A stretch of DNA of 64,000 nt from an uncultured Saprospiraceae bacterium (GCA_937921825.1 CAKZVK010000024.1:24310-88309); one strand, 5' to 3'; shown: positions 1 through 9,686, counted from the stretch's first letter. The notes: a model not told the origin generated them from the sequence alone. Numbers and translations are program-made.

Positions 1-764
1 CCATTTGCCGAGAGCCAGTTCTTGATGAAGTCTACGCTAGAATATACTTCTAAGTAGAAAGGATGCACTTTCTTCCTGTGGTCGTAGCATTCTATCTTGT
101 CATTTCTACTGAACGGTGGTCTATTGTAATTCAAAGGCGATAGTGCCTGCATGCCTAATCGCTGAGCATACGATAGCTCGTTCTTCTTATTAGCTATGGC
201 CGCTATGCTAGATTGTAATGGTGCTACAGTACTCTTATCCTTACTAGAAAATACTTTGTTATTTGCTGATGGAGTTGTTCTGGTCTCACTGATGTTTTTT
301 AGAAGCGGTGCAGTATAAGAATGATTGGCTGTGGATGACGCTGTAGTTTGAGTTGCTGATGTTTTATTCGTTGTAGTAGGGTTACTCGTAGTTTTCGTGT
401 TGTTAATTTTTTTAATTGCTCTAATGCTTTCAGCTTTCTGAGTGATAGCTTTCTTTGCTTTGGTTAGGTTGGTATTGTTGGTTTCTTTTTTTGAAGATTC
501 TAGGTGTGCCTGAGAGTACGGTTGTATAGAATAGTTTTCTACGGGAGCAAGTGGGTCTTCTGCTGTAATTTCAGAACTAGAGTTAATAAAGTATATAGTC
601 ACCATAGCTACAGCTACAATTAGACTCAACAACTTGAGCGCAAAAAACTTAGTGTTTCTTTTTTGTTGCTGATCTATATTAGCCCATAGACTGTCTTTGT
701 CTAAGGCAGTAGTATGGTCGTGAAGTTCACTTCTGAATATCTGGTCTAACTTGTCTTGATCCAT
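1..764 (-). CDS. Membrane anti-sigma-like protein, 3' part outside window
   Basis: Open reading frame of 254 complete codons running off the left edge of the window. It starts at the ATG at 764 and overlaps the end of the sigma-factor gene by 19 bases in another frame, so the two are probably translationally coupled. The N-terminal ~35 residues are acidic and contain SLWANIDQQQKR, the kind of short cytoplasmic segment that precedes the membrane helix in Bacteroidota anti-sigma-like proteins. One transmembrane helix follows (about residues 42-60), then a Thr/Asn/Lys-rich periplasmic linker to about residue 215. The last visible residues (HPFYLEVYSSVDF) look like the start of a beta-rich outer domain, as in proteins that join an anti-sigma N-terminus to a barrel-like C-terminus. 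Anti-sigma function is inferred from position and topology; no zinc-binding anti-sigma motif is visible. Confidence 0.6.
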   Translation of the reverse strand, partial: MDQDKLDQIFRSELHDHTTALDKDSLWANIDQQQKRNTKFFALKLLSLIVAVAMVTIYFINSSSEITAEDPLAPVENYSIQPYSQAHLESSKKETNNTNLTKAKKAITQKAESIRAIKKINNTKTTSNPTTTNKTSATQTTASSTANHSYTAPLLKNISETRTTPSANNKVFSSKDKSTVAPLQSSIAAIANKKNELSYAQRLGMQALSPLNYNRPPFSRNDKIECYDHRKKVHPFYLEVYSSVDFIKNWLSAN

Positions 765-1312
765 TGGTCAGAATTTTTAAATGCTTTTATTTTTTTTCTA
801 AGAAGTTGTTTGGCACGTGATAGATTGGATCTAGAAGAAACTTCTTGGATGCCGAGCATCTCCGCTATTTCTTTATGGCTGTATCCTTCTATCACAGATA
901 AGTTGAAGACCTGTCTATATCCGTCAGGTAGAGTCATGACGATTTTCATCAGATCTTCTTTGCCAAAGTTTGCCATCACTTCGGGCTCTACGACGATCCT
1001 ATTATTAAGATCGACAGTGAGAGTTGAGACCTCCAAGTTTTTTTTGCTCAGAGATCTCAACGCAACGTTCACAGTAATTTTTCTCATCCATGCTGTCAAT
1101 GAACCTTTGTCAGAATCATAGCTCTTAAAGAACTTAAAGATTCTAATGAAAGATTCTTGCAGGATATCTTTTGACTTAGTCTCGTCTCCTGTATATCTAA
1201 GACATACGGAGTATAAAAGCTCAGAATAGTTGTCTACCAAGGCTCTCTGGCATTCAGCTTGTCCTTGCTGACATCCTAGGATAATTTCTTCTATTGTGAG
1301 TTGCTTTTTCAA
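746..1312 (-). CDS. ECF-type RNA polymerase sigma factor
   Basis: 188-residue sigma-70 family protein of extracytoplasmic-function size. Region 2 lies at about residues 25-92 and includes the core-binding/-10 recognition stretch around DILQESFIRIFKFFKSYD and AWMRKITVNVALRSL. Region 4 lies at about residues 125-180, with the helix-turn-helix GYSHKEIAEMLGIQEVSSRSNLSRAKQLL. It is the second gene of a minus-strand operon, 30 bases after the surface lipoprotein, and overlaps the downstream membrane protein by 19 bases. The latter is the probable anti-sigma partner. By family, such factors direct RNA polymerase to a small regulon in response to an envelope signal; the regulon cannot be read here. 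Family call is secure, specific role unknown. Confidence 0.93.
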   Translation of the reverse strand: MKKQLTIEEIILGCQQGQAECQRALVDNYSELLYSVCLRYTGDETKSKDILQESFIRIFKFFKSYDSDKGSLTAWMRKITVNVALRSLSKKNLEVSTLTVDLNNRIVVEPEVMANFGKEDLMKIVMTLPDGYRQVFNLSVIEGYSHKEIAEMLGIQEVSSRSNLSRAKQLLRKKIKAFKNSDQWIKTS

Positions 1313-1342
1313 ACTGTCTGTACTGATTTTGTATCAGTTATT

Positions 1343-4279
1343 CTATTCTGGGTTTAGGCCGATCATAATTCCTTTATATCCGCCACATTCCTCTAATGCG
1401 AAAGGATCTGATAAGCCAGTAGTTGGCTCTATGTCACTATCTGATAATTGGTTTGGATCTTGTCCAAATTTTTCTACTAATGCGAAACCTGATGGAACAC
1501 TTACTCCTACTGTGTAATCGCTTCCTCCTGCAGGTGTGAATGAATAGATTCCGTTAGCATTAGTTAGAGTCATGTCTACAAGGTTTCCGTTCTGGTAGAG
1601 AGAAATTTCTACATTGGCCAAGGTTCTTTCAAAACCAGCATCATATAGATTAGGATTTCCTATGATAGAATCCACCCATACTGTGCCTTGGATCTGAGGC
1701 AATGGAACGTCTGTAAAGTCCACAGCGAATATTTCTTCACAACCGAATTCATCCGTAACGGTAGCATTATATATACCTGGTCCTGGAATAGAAACAGCTG
1801 TACCTGTCTCACCTGTTTCCCACAATACAGTTACCTGGGTATTGCAACTATATTCAGTGTAGCCAAAATATTCATTGCCATCACATTCTACAAAAGGCCA
1901 AAATTCACATTCTAATCCCTCTTCAATTGTAAAATCTACCGAGCATATCTCTGTTCCATTATACATTAGAGTTGCAGTATAATCTGCTGAGGCAAGATTA
2001 GTCACAGGTACCCATGGTTCGAATTCTGTGGAAGATACAAGAGTCATCCCTTGATACGTTTCTAGAACATAGTCTTCCCAGAATAGTGAATCCTGAGAAT
2101 CAACTATCAATCTGTAGCTACCGTTAGCAGCACCACATGACGCATTAGAAGTTCTGACTTCTATACATTGGACACCACCGACAAAAAATAATCCTGCATC
2201 ATAGGCATAGCTGGAAGTTCCATCTACGACAAATTCTTCCGTATTTCCAGTATCAGGATCTGCATCGCTGTCTATGCTTGGGTCCGTTCCTTGACCTTGG
2301 TCTACATATCTATATCCTCCAGGTTTAGTGAAATTGATGTAGTAGTTACCTGGCTCTACACTAAAGGAATAAAACCCATCTCCAGCTCTTGTAGTTACAG
2401 ACTGTACAAGGATATCATCTTTGTATAATAATACTCTACTGAATGACGGGGGGCTATCACCATCAGCTACATCTCTTACACCATTTTCATTAGTATCATC
2501 CCATACATATCCAGAGATAATAGATTCACTAATGACCTCATCTAAGCGTACTCGGAAGCTGCCCATAATATCTATGTCTTGTCCATTTGAATTGGGTAGA
2601 GTACCCATGAATTCTCCTTCTATGTAATTGCCTAGAAGACCATCGTATGTTATTAGCTCACAGATCATATTTATACATCCAGGGTCTCCAGGATTGGTGC
2701 TTCCACAAGATCCGCCTAGGTTAGCTGAGCTTAGATAAGCTTGGAGTCTTTTTACATTATTTATTCCTTGCTGTGGGGCATCCAAAAATAAGTTCACGCC
2801 ATTTTCTTGGTTGTCATTATCCAAGATTCTCAGTTGTCCATTTATTAGTCTTGCTTCTGGAGTCTCTAGAACGAACTCGATGCTTCCATCCATTTTATAT
2901 TTAATGAACTCATCAAGGATTACAGCGCCATCACAAACTTCTATGTTTCCAACGGAAACAGCATCTGTTATGTCTTCATAGATTTCCCACTCAGAAGCGG
3001 AGTCACTATCTGTGCTGTAACCTTTTATGGAAAATTTATTCAGCTCACATTGAGGAAGAGAAATAGTGAAATTGCCATCATCATCTGTCTCTGCTACAAA
3101 CTGAGCGCCATTAGTGAGAGCGATAAGGGCATAGCCGTTCGTAACTGGGACACCATTGCATAAAAGTCTACCAGTGACATTCAGAGAAGATGTATTGTCT
3201 ACAACTAGGTCACCAAGATCTATATCTTCACTGAATGGTCCTATTTCTCCCTGGTAGATGATGTTTTCGTCACATTCATCTTTAGCAACTATCTTCAATG
3301 GGGCATTCTTAGGAATCTTGCCGCAGAAGACGCCACCATATGAGGTCCAACCCATTCTAGTGATGGATCTAGATAAGTCTGTGATACACATTTTTACACC
3401 TGTCAGCCCATTGCCATTACTATCTACTAATCTTCCTTTAATGTGTACCACTGGGAATGGGGCATCACAATTCCAAAAAGAGAAATGGCTCACTTCTGCT
3501 ACATAGTTACCTTCTGATAAGGCTGCAGTCCCTTCCTCTAGCCAGTAAGCTCTGTCTTCATCAAAAGACCAGGTCTTGATGGTCTCAGAAGCGAATTCTT
3601 GTAGCTCATCTGGAAGAGGGAAAGTAATTGTTGCAGTAGTACCATCTTTCAGTTGGATGTCATTGTTGTTGGCATCTCTAATTTCTACAGCGACCATTCC
3701 ATAGGTAGCTAGTTGTACTAAAGCTTGCTCTGAATCTATGCCTCTAAGGTCTCCTGGCATTTCTTCTGCTAGTTTATTGCCGATAGGATTATACCAGTGT
3801 CCATAGATTTTTACATCACCCTGAGCATCTATGGCCCCAGCAGGGAATTCTACAGTGGCTCCTCCATTCAGAGTTACTGTACCACCTTCTGAGGAGGATA
3901 GACTGCCTACTAGTTTTTCTTCTACCATGACAACTCTTACAAAGGCATTGTCCTCCAGCTGAGGGTAGAACCATTTGTAATTTTTGAAGAATCCATCTTG
4001 GTTGAACTTCAGTAGGCCGCCGTCAAAAGCAGCTGTAGCTTCCTTTACTTTGAAGTACCCGTTTACGTCTGTTTCTAAAAAATCAGCTTTATACTGGACA
4101 GAAACACCAGCCAGTGGATTACCATCTTGGTCGGTGACTAAGCCAGATACACTGGTCTGTATGGTTTCTATTGTCTGAGGACCTGTTATAGTAGTCTCAG
4201 TTACACCTATTTCGTCTTTCTGGCATCCTATGGCTAGTAGGACTAGAAGGAGGAATATTGAATATTTGATCTTCATCAT
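1343..4279 (-). CDS. Large surface lipoprotein with carboxypeptidase-regulatory-like and SdrD B-like domains
   Basis: 978-residue protein beginning with a lipoprotein signal peptide and lipobox (LLAIGC, acylated Cys about residue 19). A carboxypeptidase-regulatory-like Ig domain follows (about residues 46-85, GLVTDQDGNPLAGVSV). The middle holds further beta-sandwich repeats with 'GRL(V/L)...NG(N)GLTGV' turns. Near residues 590-690 is an SdrD B-like domain (ISGYVWDDTNENGVRD, later DSDADPDTG), and a second, more divergent one closes the protein (IQGTVWVDS ... DSDIEPTTG). No T9SS sorting domain is present, so export is by the Lol route and/or lipid anchoring. It is the first gene of the sigma-factor operon, so it may be the surface component whose state the sigma pair senses; that is inference. 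Two consecutive ATGs offer alternative starts. Confidence 0.8.
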   Translation of the reverse strand: MMKIKYSIFLLLVLLAIGCQKDEIGVTETTITGPQTIETIQTSVSGLVTDQDGNPLAGVSVQYKADFLETDVNGYFKVKEATAAFDGGLLKFNQDGFFKNYKWFYPQLEDNAFVRVVMVEEKLVGSLSSSEGGTVTLNGGATVEFPAGAIDAQGDVKIYGHWYNPIGNKLAEEMPGDLRGIDSEQALVQLATYGMVAVEIRDANNNDIQLKDGTTATITFPLPDELQEFASETIKTWSFDEDRAYWLEEGTAALSEGNYVAEVSHFSFWNCDAPFPVVHIKGRLVDSNGNGLTGVKMCITDLSRSITRMGWTSYGGVFCGKIPKNAPLKIVAKDECDENIIYQGEIGPFSEDIDLGDLVVDNTSSLNVTGRLLCNGVPVTNGYALIALTNGAQFVAETDDDGNFTISLPQCELNKFSIKGYSTDSDSASEWEIYEDITDAVSVGNIEVCDGAVILDEFIKYKMDGSIEFVLETPEARLINGQLRILDNDNQENGVNLFLDAPQQGINNVKRLQAYLSSANLGGSCGSTNPGDPGCINMICELITYDGLLGNYIEGEFMGTLPNSNGQDIDIMGSFRVRLDEVISESIISGYVWDDTNENGVRDVADGDSPPSFSRVLLYKDDILVQSVTTRAGDGFYSFSVEPGNYYINFTKPGGYRYVDQGQGTDPSIDSDADPDTGNTEEFVVDGTSSYAYDAGLFFVGGVQCIEVRTSNASCGAANGSYRLIVDSQDSLFWEDYVLETYQGMTLVSSTEFEPWVPVTNLASADYTATLMYNGTEICSVDFTIEEGLECEFWPFVECDGNEYFGYTEYSCNTQVTVLWETGETGTAVSIPGPGIYNATVTDEFGCEEIFAVDFTDVPLPQIQGTVWVDSIIGNPNLYDAGFERTLANVEISLYQNGNLVDMTLTNANGIYSFTPAGGSDYTVGVSVPSGFALVEKFGQDPNQLSDSDIEPTTGLSDPFALEECGGYKGIMIGLNPE

Positions 4280-4527
4280 TTTAAGTTAAAATTTAAGTCT
4301 CGTAATGGAAAGTATGTTTCCTTTTAATGTTGTAGGTCGACTCACACTTATTAATATACCTGAAGTCAAAATTTCGTTGCGTAGCAATTGATTTAATATT
4401 TATTAACAAATGTTTCACAGAATAACAATAATTAGGTATATAATTTGCTATTTATTTATATTGTCAATATATTAATGTACGACAGGGCACTTATTCATAA
4501 TATTTATTAACTACAAATTCTATTATT

Positions 4528-4983
4528 ATGATGAATGAAGCTGTAAAGTCTATTATGACGACTAATCTAATTACTGTCAGTCCCACCACGGATTTATCTA
4601 TTGTTAGGCAGATTTTTATGAAAAATAAGATCCATCACCTGCCTGTTGTGAATGAAATGCACCAATTGGTAGGTCTTCTGACCACTTATGATCTGTGGAA
4701 GAATAAAATCGCTCCTGATGATTATGCCAAGGTTTTGGCTATGGATATTATGACCACTAGAATCGCTAAGATTAATCCATGGGATAAGATAGGGACGGCG
4801 GCAGAGATCTTTCTGGATAATCGATTTCATGCCTTGCCTGTAGTAGATGAGAAGAATTATCTACTAGGTATAGTGACCTCCCACGATGTCCTCAAGTATG
4901 AATATCTAAAGGCCTATCCAAAACCGCTGCTATACAAAGGCCTCTTTGCCAACTTGAACTCAAGTCAACTTAGAACAGCTTAG
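4528..4983 (+). CDS. CBS-domain pair protein
   Basis: 151-residue cytoplasmic protein made almost wholly of two CBS domains. The first spans about residues 8-62 (IMTTNLITVSP ... IHHLPVVNEMHQLVGLLTTYDL) and the second about 74-130 (IMTTRIAKINP ... FHALPVVDEKNYLLGIVTSHDVL). CBS pairs bind adenine nucleotides such as AMP, ATP or S-adenosylmethionine and regulate a partner; no effector domain is fused here, so the partner is unknown. The gene stands alone between a divergent lipoprotein operon and a small membrane protein. Two ATGs (4528, 4531) are possible starts. Confidence 0.9.
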   Translation: MMNEAVKSIMTTNLITVSPTTDLSIVRQIFMKNKIHHLPVVNEMHQLVGLLTTYDLWKNKIAPDDYAKVLAMDIMTTRIAKINPWDKIGTAAEIFLDNRFHALPVVDEKNYLLGIVTSHDVLKYEYLKAYPKPLLYKGLFANLNSSQLRTA

Positions 4984-5106
4984 TATCCGAACTTTTAGGG
5001 TTTTCCCTAGTATAGAAAATGGGGTTACTACTGTGTATTAGTCCCTAGGGATATCAGAACTTAGTAGAGTAAATTATTGAATCACCAGAACTAAAAATTG
5101 AATGAT

Positions 5107-5451
5107 ATGAAACAGATACTTAGTGTAACCGGTTTATTGATGGGTTTATTATTCACGACGGGACTTGGCGTTTTTAGTTTTTTCGGAATCTATAATATGG
5201 GACAGTATGCTGTCTACAGTGGCCAAATAGATAAAACAGCAGGAGAAGAAATCGTACTACTCACTGACGAAGGTGAGGAGCCTCTGCGCCTAAGCTTTGC
5301 CTTTGATAAGGAGTCAGACTTGGTGATAGAGGAGTTTAACTCAGTGAATGTAAGCGGTTATTATAATAAGATATTAAAGGTGCTCAAGGTGGAAGAAATA
5401 TATGAGCAAACTAATCCACCCATCTTGTGCCTCCAAGAAATGAACAATTAA
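5107..5451 (+). CDS. Small membrane-anchored protein of unknown function
   Basis: I place the start at ATG 5107 rather than at the in-frame TTG at 5098, because the ATG gives a clean signal-anchor (MKQILSVTGLLMGLLFTTG). The product is 114 residues: one hydrophobic helix (about residues 5-32), then a soluble tail rich in Glu, Val and Ile with beta-strand character (EEIVLLTDEG, LRLSFAFD, LVIEEFNSVNVSGYYNKILKVLKVEEI). The tail resembles a small OB-like or barrel fold, but I recognise no family. It ends at a strong hairpin terminator shared with the convergent metalloprotease gene. Confidence 0.6.
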   Translation: MKQILSVTGLLMGLLFTTGLGVFSFFGIYNMGQYAVYSGQIDKTAGEEIVLLTDEGEEPLRLSFAFDKESDLVIEEFNSVNVSGYYNKILKVLKVEEIYEQTNPPILCLQEMNN

Positions 5452-5476
5452 GATTTAGAGATTGAGTATTATAAAA

Positions 5477-5510
5477 AAAGAGGGCTATAATAGTATGGCC
5501 CTCTTTCTAT
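5477..5510. terminator. Bidirectional hairpin terminator
   Basis: Nine-base arms AAAGAGGGC (5477-5485) and GCCCTCTTT (5498-5506) enclose a 12-base A/T-rich loop. The A-run on the left and T-run on the right suit intrinsic termination for both converging genes. Confidence 0.8.
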
Positions 5511-5529
5511 TTATGGTTGAATGTATTGT

Positions 5530-8500
5530 CTAGTCTAGAATCAATACTTTCTTGTATAACTTCTGCACACCATTAGAAAGATTCAGTAGATATATTCCAG
5601 CAGACTGGTTGCCTAAATCTAAAGTCGTCTTACCTGTTAGTGTACCTTCTAAGATTCTCCTCCCATCTATAGAGCTTATAGTATAGTTCCAGTTGTCATT
5701 ATTGCTGACCACAGGATCTATGAATAAGATATCATTAGTAGGGTTAGGATAGATACTAAAGAATGAATCTGACTCTTCTATATCATTAGTATTAGAAGCA
5801 CCGTCTTCAGTCATATTTATTGTGAAAGGTGTCTGGTCTATCCAGCCGCCTTCACCATCAATTAGTGTAAAGACAAACTGGTCAGTAGCATCTTGAGATC
5901 CATTATGATCATACCTAAGTTTACCTGACGAGAGTTCTTCTTGTGTGAATTGATCACCAATAGCAAGAGTAGTACCATCCATTGTTAGTGTTCCTATAGT
6001 CGGAGGTACCACTAGTGTATAGAGTAACTCTTCTTCTGTATTGTTATCATCTGCACAAAGCAATTCATCTGCTGAGATGAATCTTGCACTACCCGTAAGT
6101 ACTTCTAATACGTTATTATTTACAATGAACGGATTGTCTAGGGCACTATCAGAACAAAGCTCTAGTTGGAATTCATTGAGTTGTCCTCCATTGCCTGGTT
6201 CAGTGTCTTCTATTTTTAAGATCCAATCTCCTTCTATGCTCTCTCCATTAAATATTGAAAGGTTTTCTCTTGGACGTATTCTTCTACCATTAGAATTAGG
6301 ACAGCCATTAGGAAATGAAGATTCATCATCAAACCCTGCATCAATAGTTTCTACATTTAAACAAACACCTTGGAAAAGGATACATGAAGTACCACTCGGA
6401 GAGGTCAGTGTCGCACGTAGACTTTTTATCTCTTTGTGATTTCCTTTTAGTACCGAGATATTGACATCTGTCACATTTCCAGGTGATTCAATTAGAATTT
6501 TTGATTCTATATCAGGAGTGCCTGTACTAGGTATGATAGATGGAATATCTATAGCTGCATTGGCAGCGCAACTCAGTGCAATAGACCCAAAAGTATAGAC
6601 CTCTGAACTGACCTCTCCTAAGCAAGAATTGTAAGCCACTACTCTCCAGTAGTATAAAGTGCTATTAGTCAGATTTATAAGACCTGTAGCAGAAGTCTCG
6701 ATGCCTGCTTCTCTCGAGAAGATCATGCTTTCGTTACTGAAACTAGGGTTGGTTGCTAATTCTATTCTGTAGCCATCTGCGTTATCAGTTCCATTCCATT
6801 CAAACTCAGGAAAAGTCGAGACACCTCTTACGCCATTCTCCGGAAAAGTCAACCCAAATCCATCTAAGAAAGAACTTGCGGCAAGTATAGAAAGGTGTAA
6901 TTCTGCCGTATCTACGCCTGGCGCAGAAGCTTGGACTACTACATTGTAGACACCTTCATCTCTTACTTGCGAAAGATCTACATTAAGCATTGTAGTGGCT
7001 CCCGGAGGTACTGGATTTTGGCTGAAGCTATGTGTGGCATTAGTTGGTAAGCCAGAGATGACCTCTAGTGTGACTTCCTCCCCAAAACCTAATAATGATT
7101 CTGCAGTGATTTCTGCATTGACAACATCAGGAAGACAAACATCAAAAGTCTTCACTGGCGCATCTACAAAAAATGTAGGAGCAGAAGGTTCGTTAACCTG
7201 TACGAGGCCTCTACCCACATTAAAGAAAATAGTATTGTTTCCTTTTACTTTTATGATGCCACTACCTGTGGTAATGTTTGGAATATTTACAATTTCTGAT
7301 CCATCATTCGGAGTCCTAGCTTTGAGTAAATGAGGGAAAGTCTCACCATTGTTTTCTGATAAATATATATCTACATATTGGCAATCGATTATGTCATTAT
7401 CAGTATTAGCGACATCCCATTCTATGAGCATGGTCTTACCTGGTTCTGATTCTGTAAACTCACTCGGAGTAGTCACTATGAATGGGCCGGCAGAGTCAGA
7501 AGAATTAAAAGTAATATCTGCCCAGCTTACACCTCCAGCGGTTGGGTTGTCATCTCTTGCTACAAATCTAAAGTTGAATTCTCTTGTAGTAGTAGGCCAT
7601 CTTTCTTCTCTCCAATCGTTCTGGCTGAGTACATAGCTCAAGCCTGGAAACATTCTTTCTTTATTATTAGAAGGTGCTACATATCTAAATAGGGGGCCTG
7701 ACGGATCTCCTACACCTGCAGGGATAGATTTAGTATCCACTTGTTCCCAGCTATATACTAAGTTATCTCCATCCATATCAGAGGCGTCTCCCGCAAGCTC
7801 AAATGGAGAGAGGATAGGAATAGTAAATCCTCCTTGCTGCTCTATCCATACATCAGGGTGGTGATTATCTGTTTCTACCTGATCACTACATCCAGCTCCT
7901 CTACCATTCAGTACATAGGACTGCATTTGTTCTAGAGTGCAACTGTGATAGATAGACTGTCTAGGGCCACTAATATTGTTAGTCCCACAAGAGCCATTAT
8001 AAGAGAGGATAGTAACCCCTGATCCAAGCTCACAAGAACTTTGACTTGCAAACTGATCATTTAGATCAGTTGAGCAAGCTGCCCAAGTATGACCTGCACT
8101 GAACTGATGCCCTATCTCATGGGCTGTAGTATTGACCATGAAGTTGAGAAGAGGTCTGTTGCCTACGCAACTTACACCTGCGGCCTTGTTTACACTACAT
8201 ATAGAACCTCCAAAGGCAATTCCTGCGACGCCGTCTGTACACGACACTGTGATGACGTGACCTACATCATAAGCTCCTTCCCCTATAGCTCTATTGATGA
8301 CTTCTGTATTTTCTCTTAGAGTGACGCCACCTGCATCTGGTTCAGTATAAGGTTCTGTATCAAAGAAGAAAATCAACTTGTCATTATCATCTATGAGCTC
8401 GAACTTGATAGCGAGCTCGTCTTCGAGTAGCCCATTCAGTCTATTGACAGCACTATTCATTTTAGGTAGGACAGCATCTACAGTTCCTCCTTGCTGGCTT

Positions 8501-9162
8501 CCCCACATTCCTGTACAAGCTAGGGCAAATCTATAGGTGGTCTTGATTACAGGTTCTCCTAAGTGCTTAGATGGCGCAGTTTTTACTTTTTTCTTTAGGC
8601 CTCTCTGTACGAAGTGATCTTCGTCAAATGAAGTAACTCCACAAGTAGCAGAGTATGCATCCGCATCTACATGATGGTCCGCTACATAATAGGTGACATA
8701 ATGACCATCAGCTTCTGTGTAGTAGGGATCTACATAGATGAGCCCTTCATGACTCTCTATTGCTCCTCTGAAGCCAAGGTTGCTTATGTCTATTCTTGTT
8801 ACACTTCCATCTTCTGGCGAGGTACCTCTATAACTCTTGATGCTAGGGTATTTTGCAGAAAGTACAGGACTCATGCAAGGACTTTCTACGAAGTTGTACT
8901 CCTTAGTAGACCCATCCGGCATAGGTAGGCTCACATTGACACCTTGTTTTCGTGTATTGTATACATCCTCCATTGGCGCTTCGCTGAGGAGTGATTTTAG
9001 CATTTTGATATCTAAGTGGAAGGTAGAGTAGGCATCTGGTACTACTTCTCTTTCTAGGTCATGTCTCTTTTGGATTTGACTTTCGTCCTTCAGGTTCCAT
9101 GGCTGCTGGCTAAAAAGACTAAAAGACAGTAAAAGTAAGATGCAAATCGATGTTGATTTCAT
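5530..9162 (-). CDS. Secreted reprolysin-type zinc metalloprotease with P-domain and T9SS sorting domain
   Basis: 1210-residue exported protease. A Sec signal peptide (residues 1-18) and a propeptide-like region precede a metallopeptidase domain (about residues 205-430). Its zinc site HEIGHQFSAGH, starting at His348, matches HExxHxxxxxH of the metzincin/reprolysin (M12B-like) group. Then come Ig-like and fibronectin III-like domains (one near residues 790-880), a proprotein-convertase P-domain (about 895-1020, ATLTSPSGT, GDWILKIEDTEPGNGGQL), and a cadherin/CSPG-like repeat with GKLRYDHNGS. The C-terminal ~80 residues (FSIYPNPTNDILFI ... AGIYLLNL) are a type A T9SS sorting domain. It is expected outside the cell or anchored on its surface, degrading extracellular protein. 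The gene is monocistronic and flanked by convergent neighbours. Confidence 0.9.
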   Translation of the reverse strand: MKSTSICILLLLSFSLFSQQPWNLKDESQIQKRHDLEREVVPDAYSTFHLDIKMLKSLLSEAPMEDVYNTRKQGVNVSLPMPDGSTKEYNFVESPCMSPVLSAKYPSIKSYRGTSPEDGSVTRIDISNLGFRGAIESHEGLIYVDPYYTEADGHYVTYYVADHHVDADAYSATCGVTSFDEDHFVQRGLKKKVKTAPSKHLGEPVIKTTYRFALACTGMWGSQQGGTVDAVLPKMNSAVNRLNGLLEDELAIKFELIDDNDKLIFFFDTEPYTEPDAGGVTLRENTEVINRAIGEGAYDVGHVITVSCTDGVAGIAFGGSICSVNKAAGVSCVGNRPLLNFMVNTTAHEIGHQFSAGHTWAACSTDLNDQFASQSSCELGSGVTILSYNGSCGTNNISGPRQSIYHSCTLEQMQSYVLNGRGAGCSDQVETDNHHPDVWIEQQGGFTIPILSPFELAGDASDMDGDNLVYSWEQVDTKSIPAGVGDPSGPLFRYVAPSNNKERMFPGLSYVLSQNDWREERWPTTTREFNFRFVARDDNPTAGGVSWADITFNSSDSAGPFIVTTPSEFTESEPGKTMLIEWDVANTDNDIIDCQYVDIYLSENNGETFPHLLKARTPNDGSEIVNIPNITTGSGIIKVKGNNTIFFNVGRGLVQVNEPSAPTFFVDAPVKTFDVCLPDVVNAEITAESLLGFGEEVTLEVISGLPTNATHSFSQNPVPPGATTMLNVDLSQVRDEGVYNVVVQASAPGVDTAELHLSILAASSFLDGFGLTFPENGVRGVSTFPEFEWNGTDNADGYRIELATNPSFSNESMIFSREAGIETSATGLINLTNSTLYYWRVVAYNSCLGEVSSEVYTFGSIALSCAANAAIDIPSIIPSTGTPDIESKILIESPGNVTDVNISVLKGNHKEIKSLRATLTSPSGTSCILFQGVCLNVETIDAGFDDESSFPNGCPNSNGRRIRPRENLSIFNGESIEGDWILKIEDTEPGNGGQLNEFQLELCSDSALDNPFIVNNNVLEVLTGSARFISADELLCADDNNTEEELLYTLVVPPTIGTLTMDGTTLAIGDQFTQEELSSGKLRYDHNGSQDATDQFVFTLIDGEGGWIDQTPFTINMTEDGASNTNDIEESDSFFSIYPNPTNDILFIDPVVSNNDNWNYTISSIDGRRILEGTLTGKTTLDLGNQSAGIYLLNLSNGVQKLYKKVLILD

Positions 9163-9194
9163 ATTAGGCCCTTATTGATTTTTAATGAATACTA

Positions 9195-9202
9195 CAAATA
9201 TA
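9195..9202 (-). promoter_or_regulatory. Possible Bacteroidota -7 element of the metalloprotease gene
   Basis: CAAATATA on the plus strand reads TATATTTG on the minus strand, a perfect TAnnTTTG, 33 bases upstream of the protease start codon. No matching TTTG lies 18-20 bases further upstream, so support is partial. Confidence 0.35.
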
Positions 9203-9344
9203 TACAGTGTCCACTAAGTTAAGTTGTATAAATAAGACCAAAGGCGACAGAGAATGGATAAATAACTAATCAGAAAATATAGAAAAATCAGAAAAAACTG
9301 TAAAAACAAAAAATTCTGATATATTTACATTGATTTTAAGTCTA

Positions 9345-9578
9345 ATGGATAAAGGAAAATTCTCAGTAGAAGCTATAGTCTCTTGTGATGACAGGGGGCA
9401 GCTAGTACTACCTAAGGATCTTCGGAAGAGATTAAAGATTGGATCTGGAGAGAAATTGGCTTTGTTGAGATTTATGAATGACAAAGAGGAGTTCTTTCTT
9501 ACACTAATTAAGACTCATGCTCTGGAAGACTTAATCAAAAACTATATGAGTCCTGTAATTAAGGATGTCATCAAATAA
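9345..9578 (+). CDS. AbrB/SpoVT-family DNA-binding protein
   Basis: Start chosen at ATG 9345, not the in-frame TTG at 9330, because the family domain begins directly after it. The 77-residue product has the swapped-hairpin AbrB core at about residues 8-50 (AIVSCDDRGQLVLPKDLRKR, then IGSGEKLALL) and a short helical tail (THALEDLIKNYMSPVIKDVI). Its VSCDDRGQLVLPK layout recalls the stand-alone AbrB-like proteins that have a C-terminal helix. Many AbrB proteins are antitoxins, but no toxin gene adjoins it: the neighbours on both sides are long, unrelated minus-strand genes. It is probably a transcription regulator acting elsewhere. Confidence 0.8.
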   Translation: MDKGKFSVEAIVSCDDRGQLVLPKDLRKRLKIGSGEKLALLRFMNDKEEFFLTLIKTHALEDLIKNYMSPVIKDVIK

Positions 9579-9650
9579 GGAATAATCAGATGGTACATAG
9601 ATTGAGTCGTTATAAGACTCTTTTGTTATGAGATTGATATCATTTTAGTC

Positions 9651-9686
9651 AAAGGAGATAGTGATTGAGCTGTCTCCTTTTTTATA
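9651..9686. terminator. Bidirectional hairpin terminator
   Basis: Arms AAAGGAGA (9651-9658) and TCTCCTTT (9673-9680) followed by a T-run. It lies between the AbrB-like gene and the convergent outer-membrane protein gene and suits both. Confidence 0.75.

Noticed and set aside
9205..9225. GTCCACTAAGTTAAG here and TGTCCACT / AAGTGGAC near 44660 and 44706 as possible insertion-sequence ends
   Set aside because: Only 7-8 bases agree, no transposase remnant or target duplication is visible, and the spacing is inconsistent.
9345..9578. AbrB-like gene as antitoxin of a toxin-antitoxin pair
   Set aside because: There is no adjacent toxin-sized gene on either strand; the gaps on both sides are short and end in terminator or promoter sequence.
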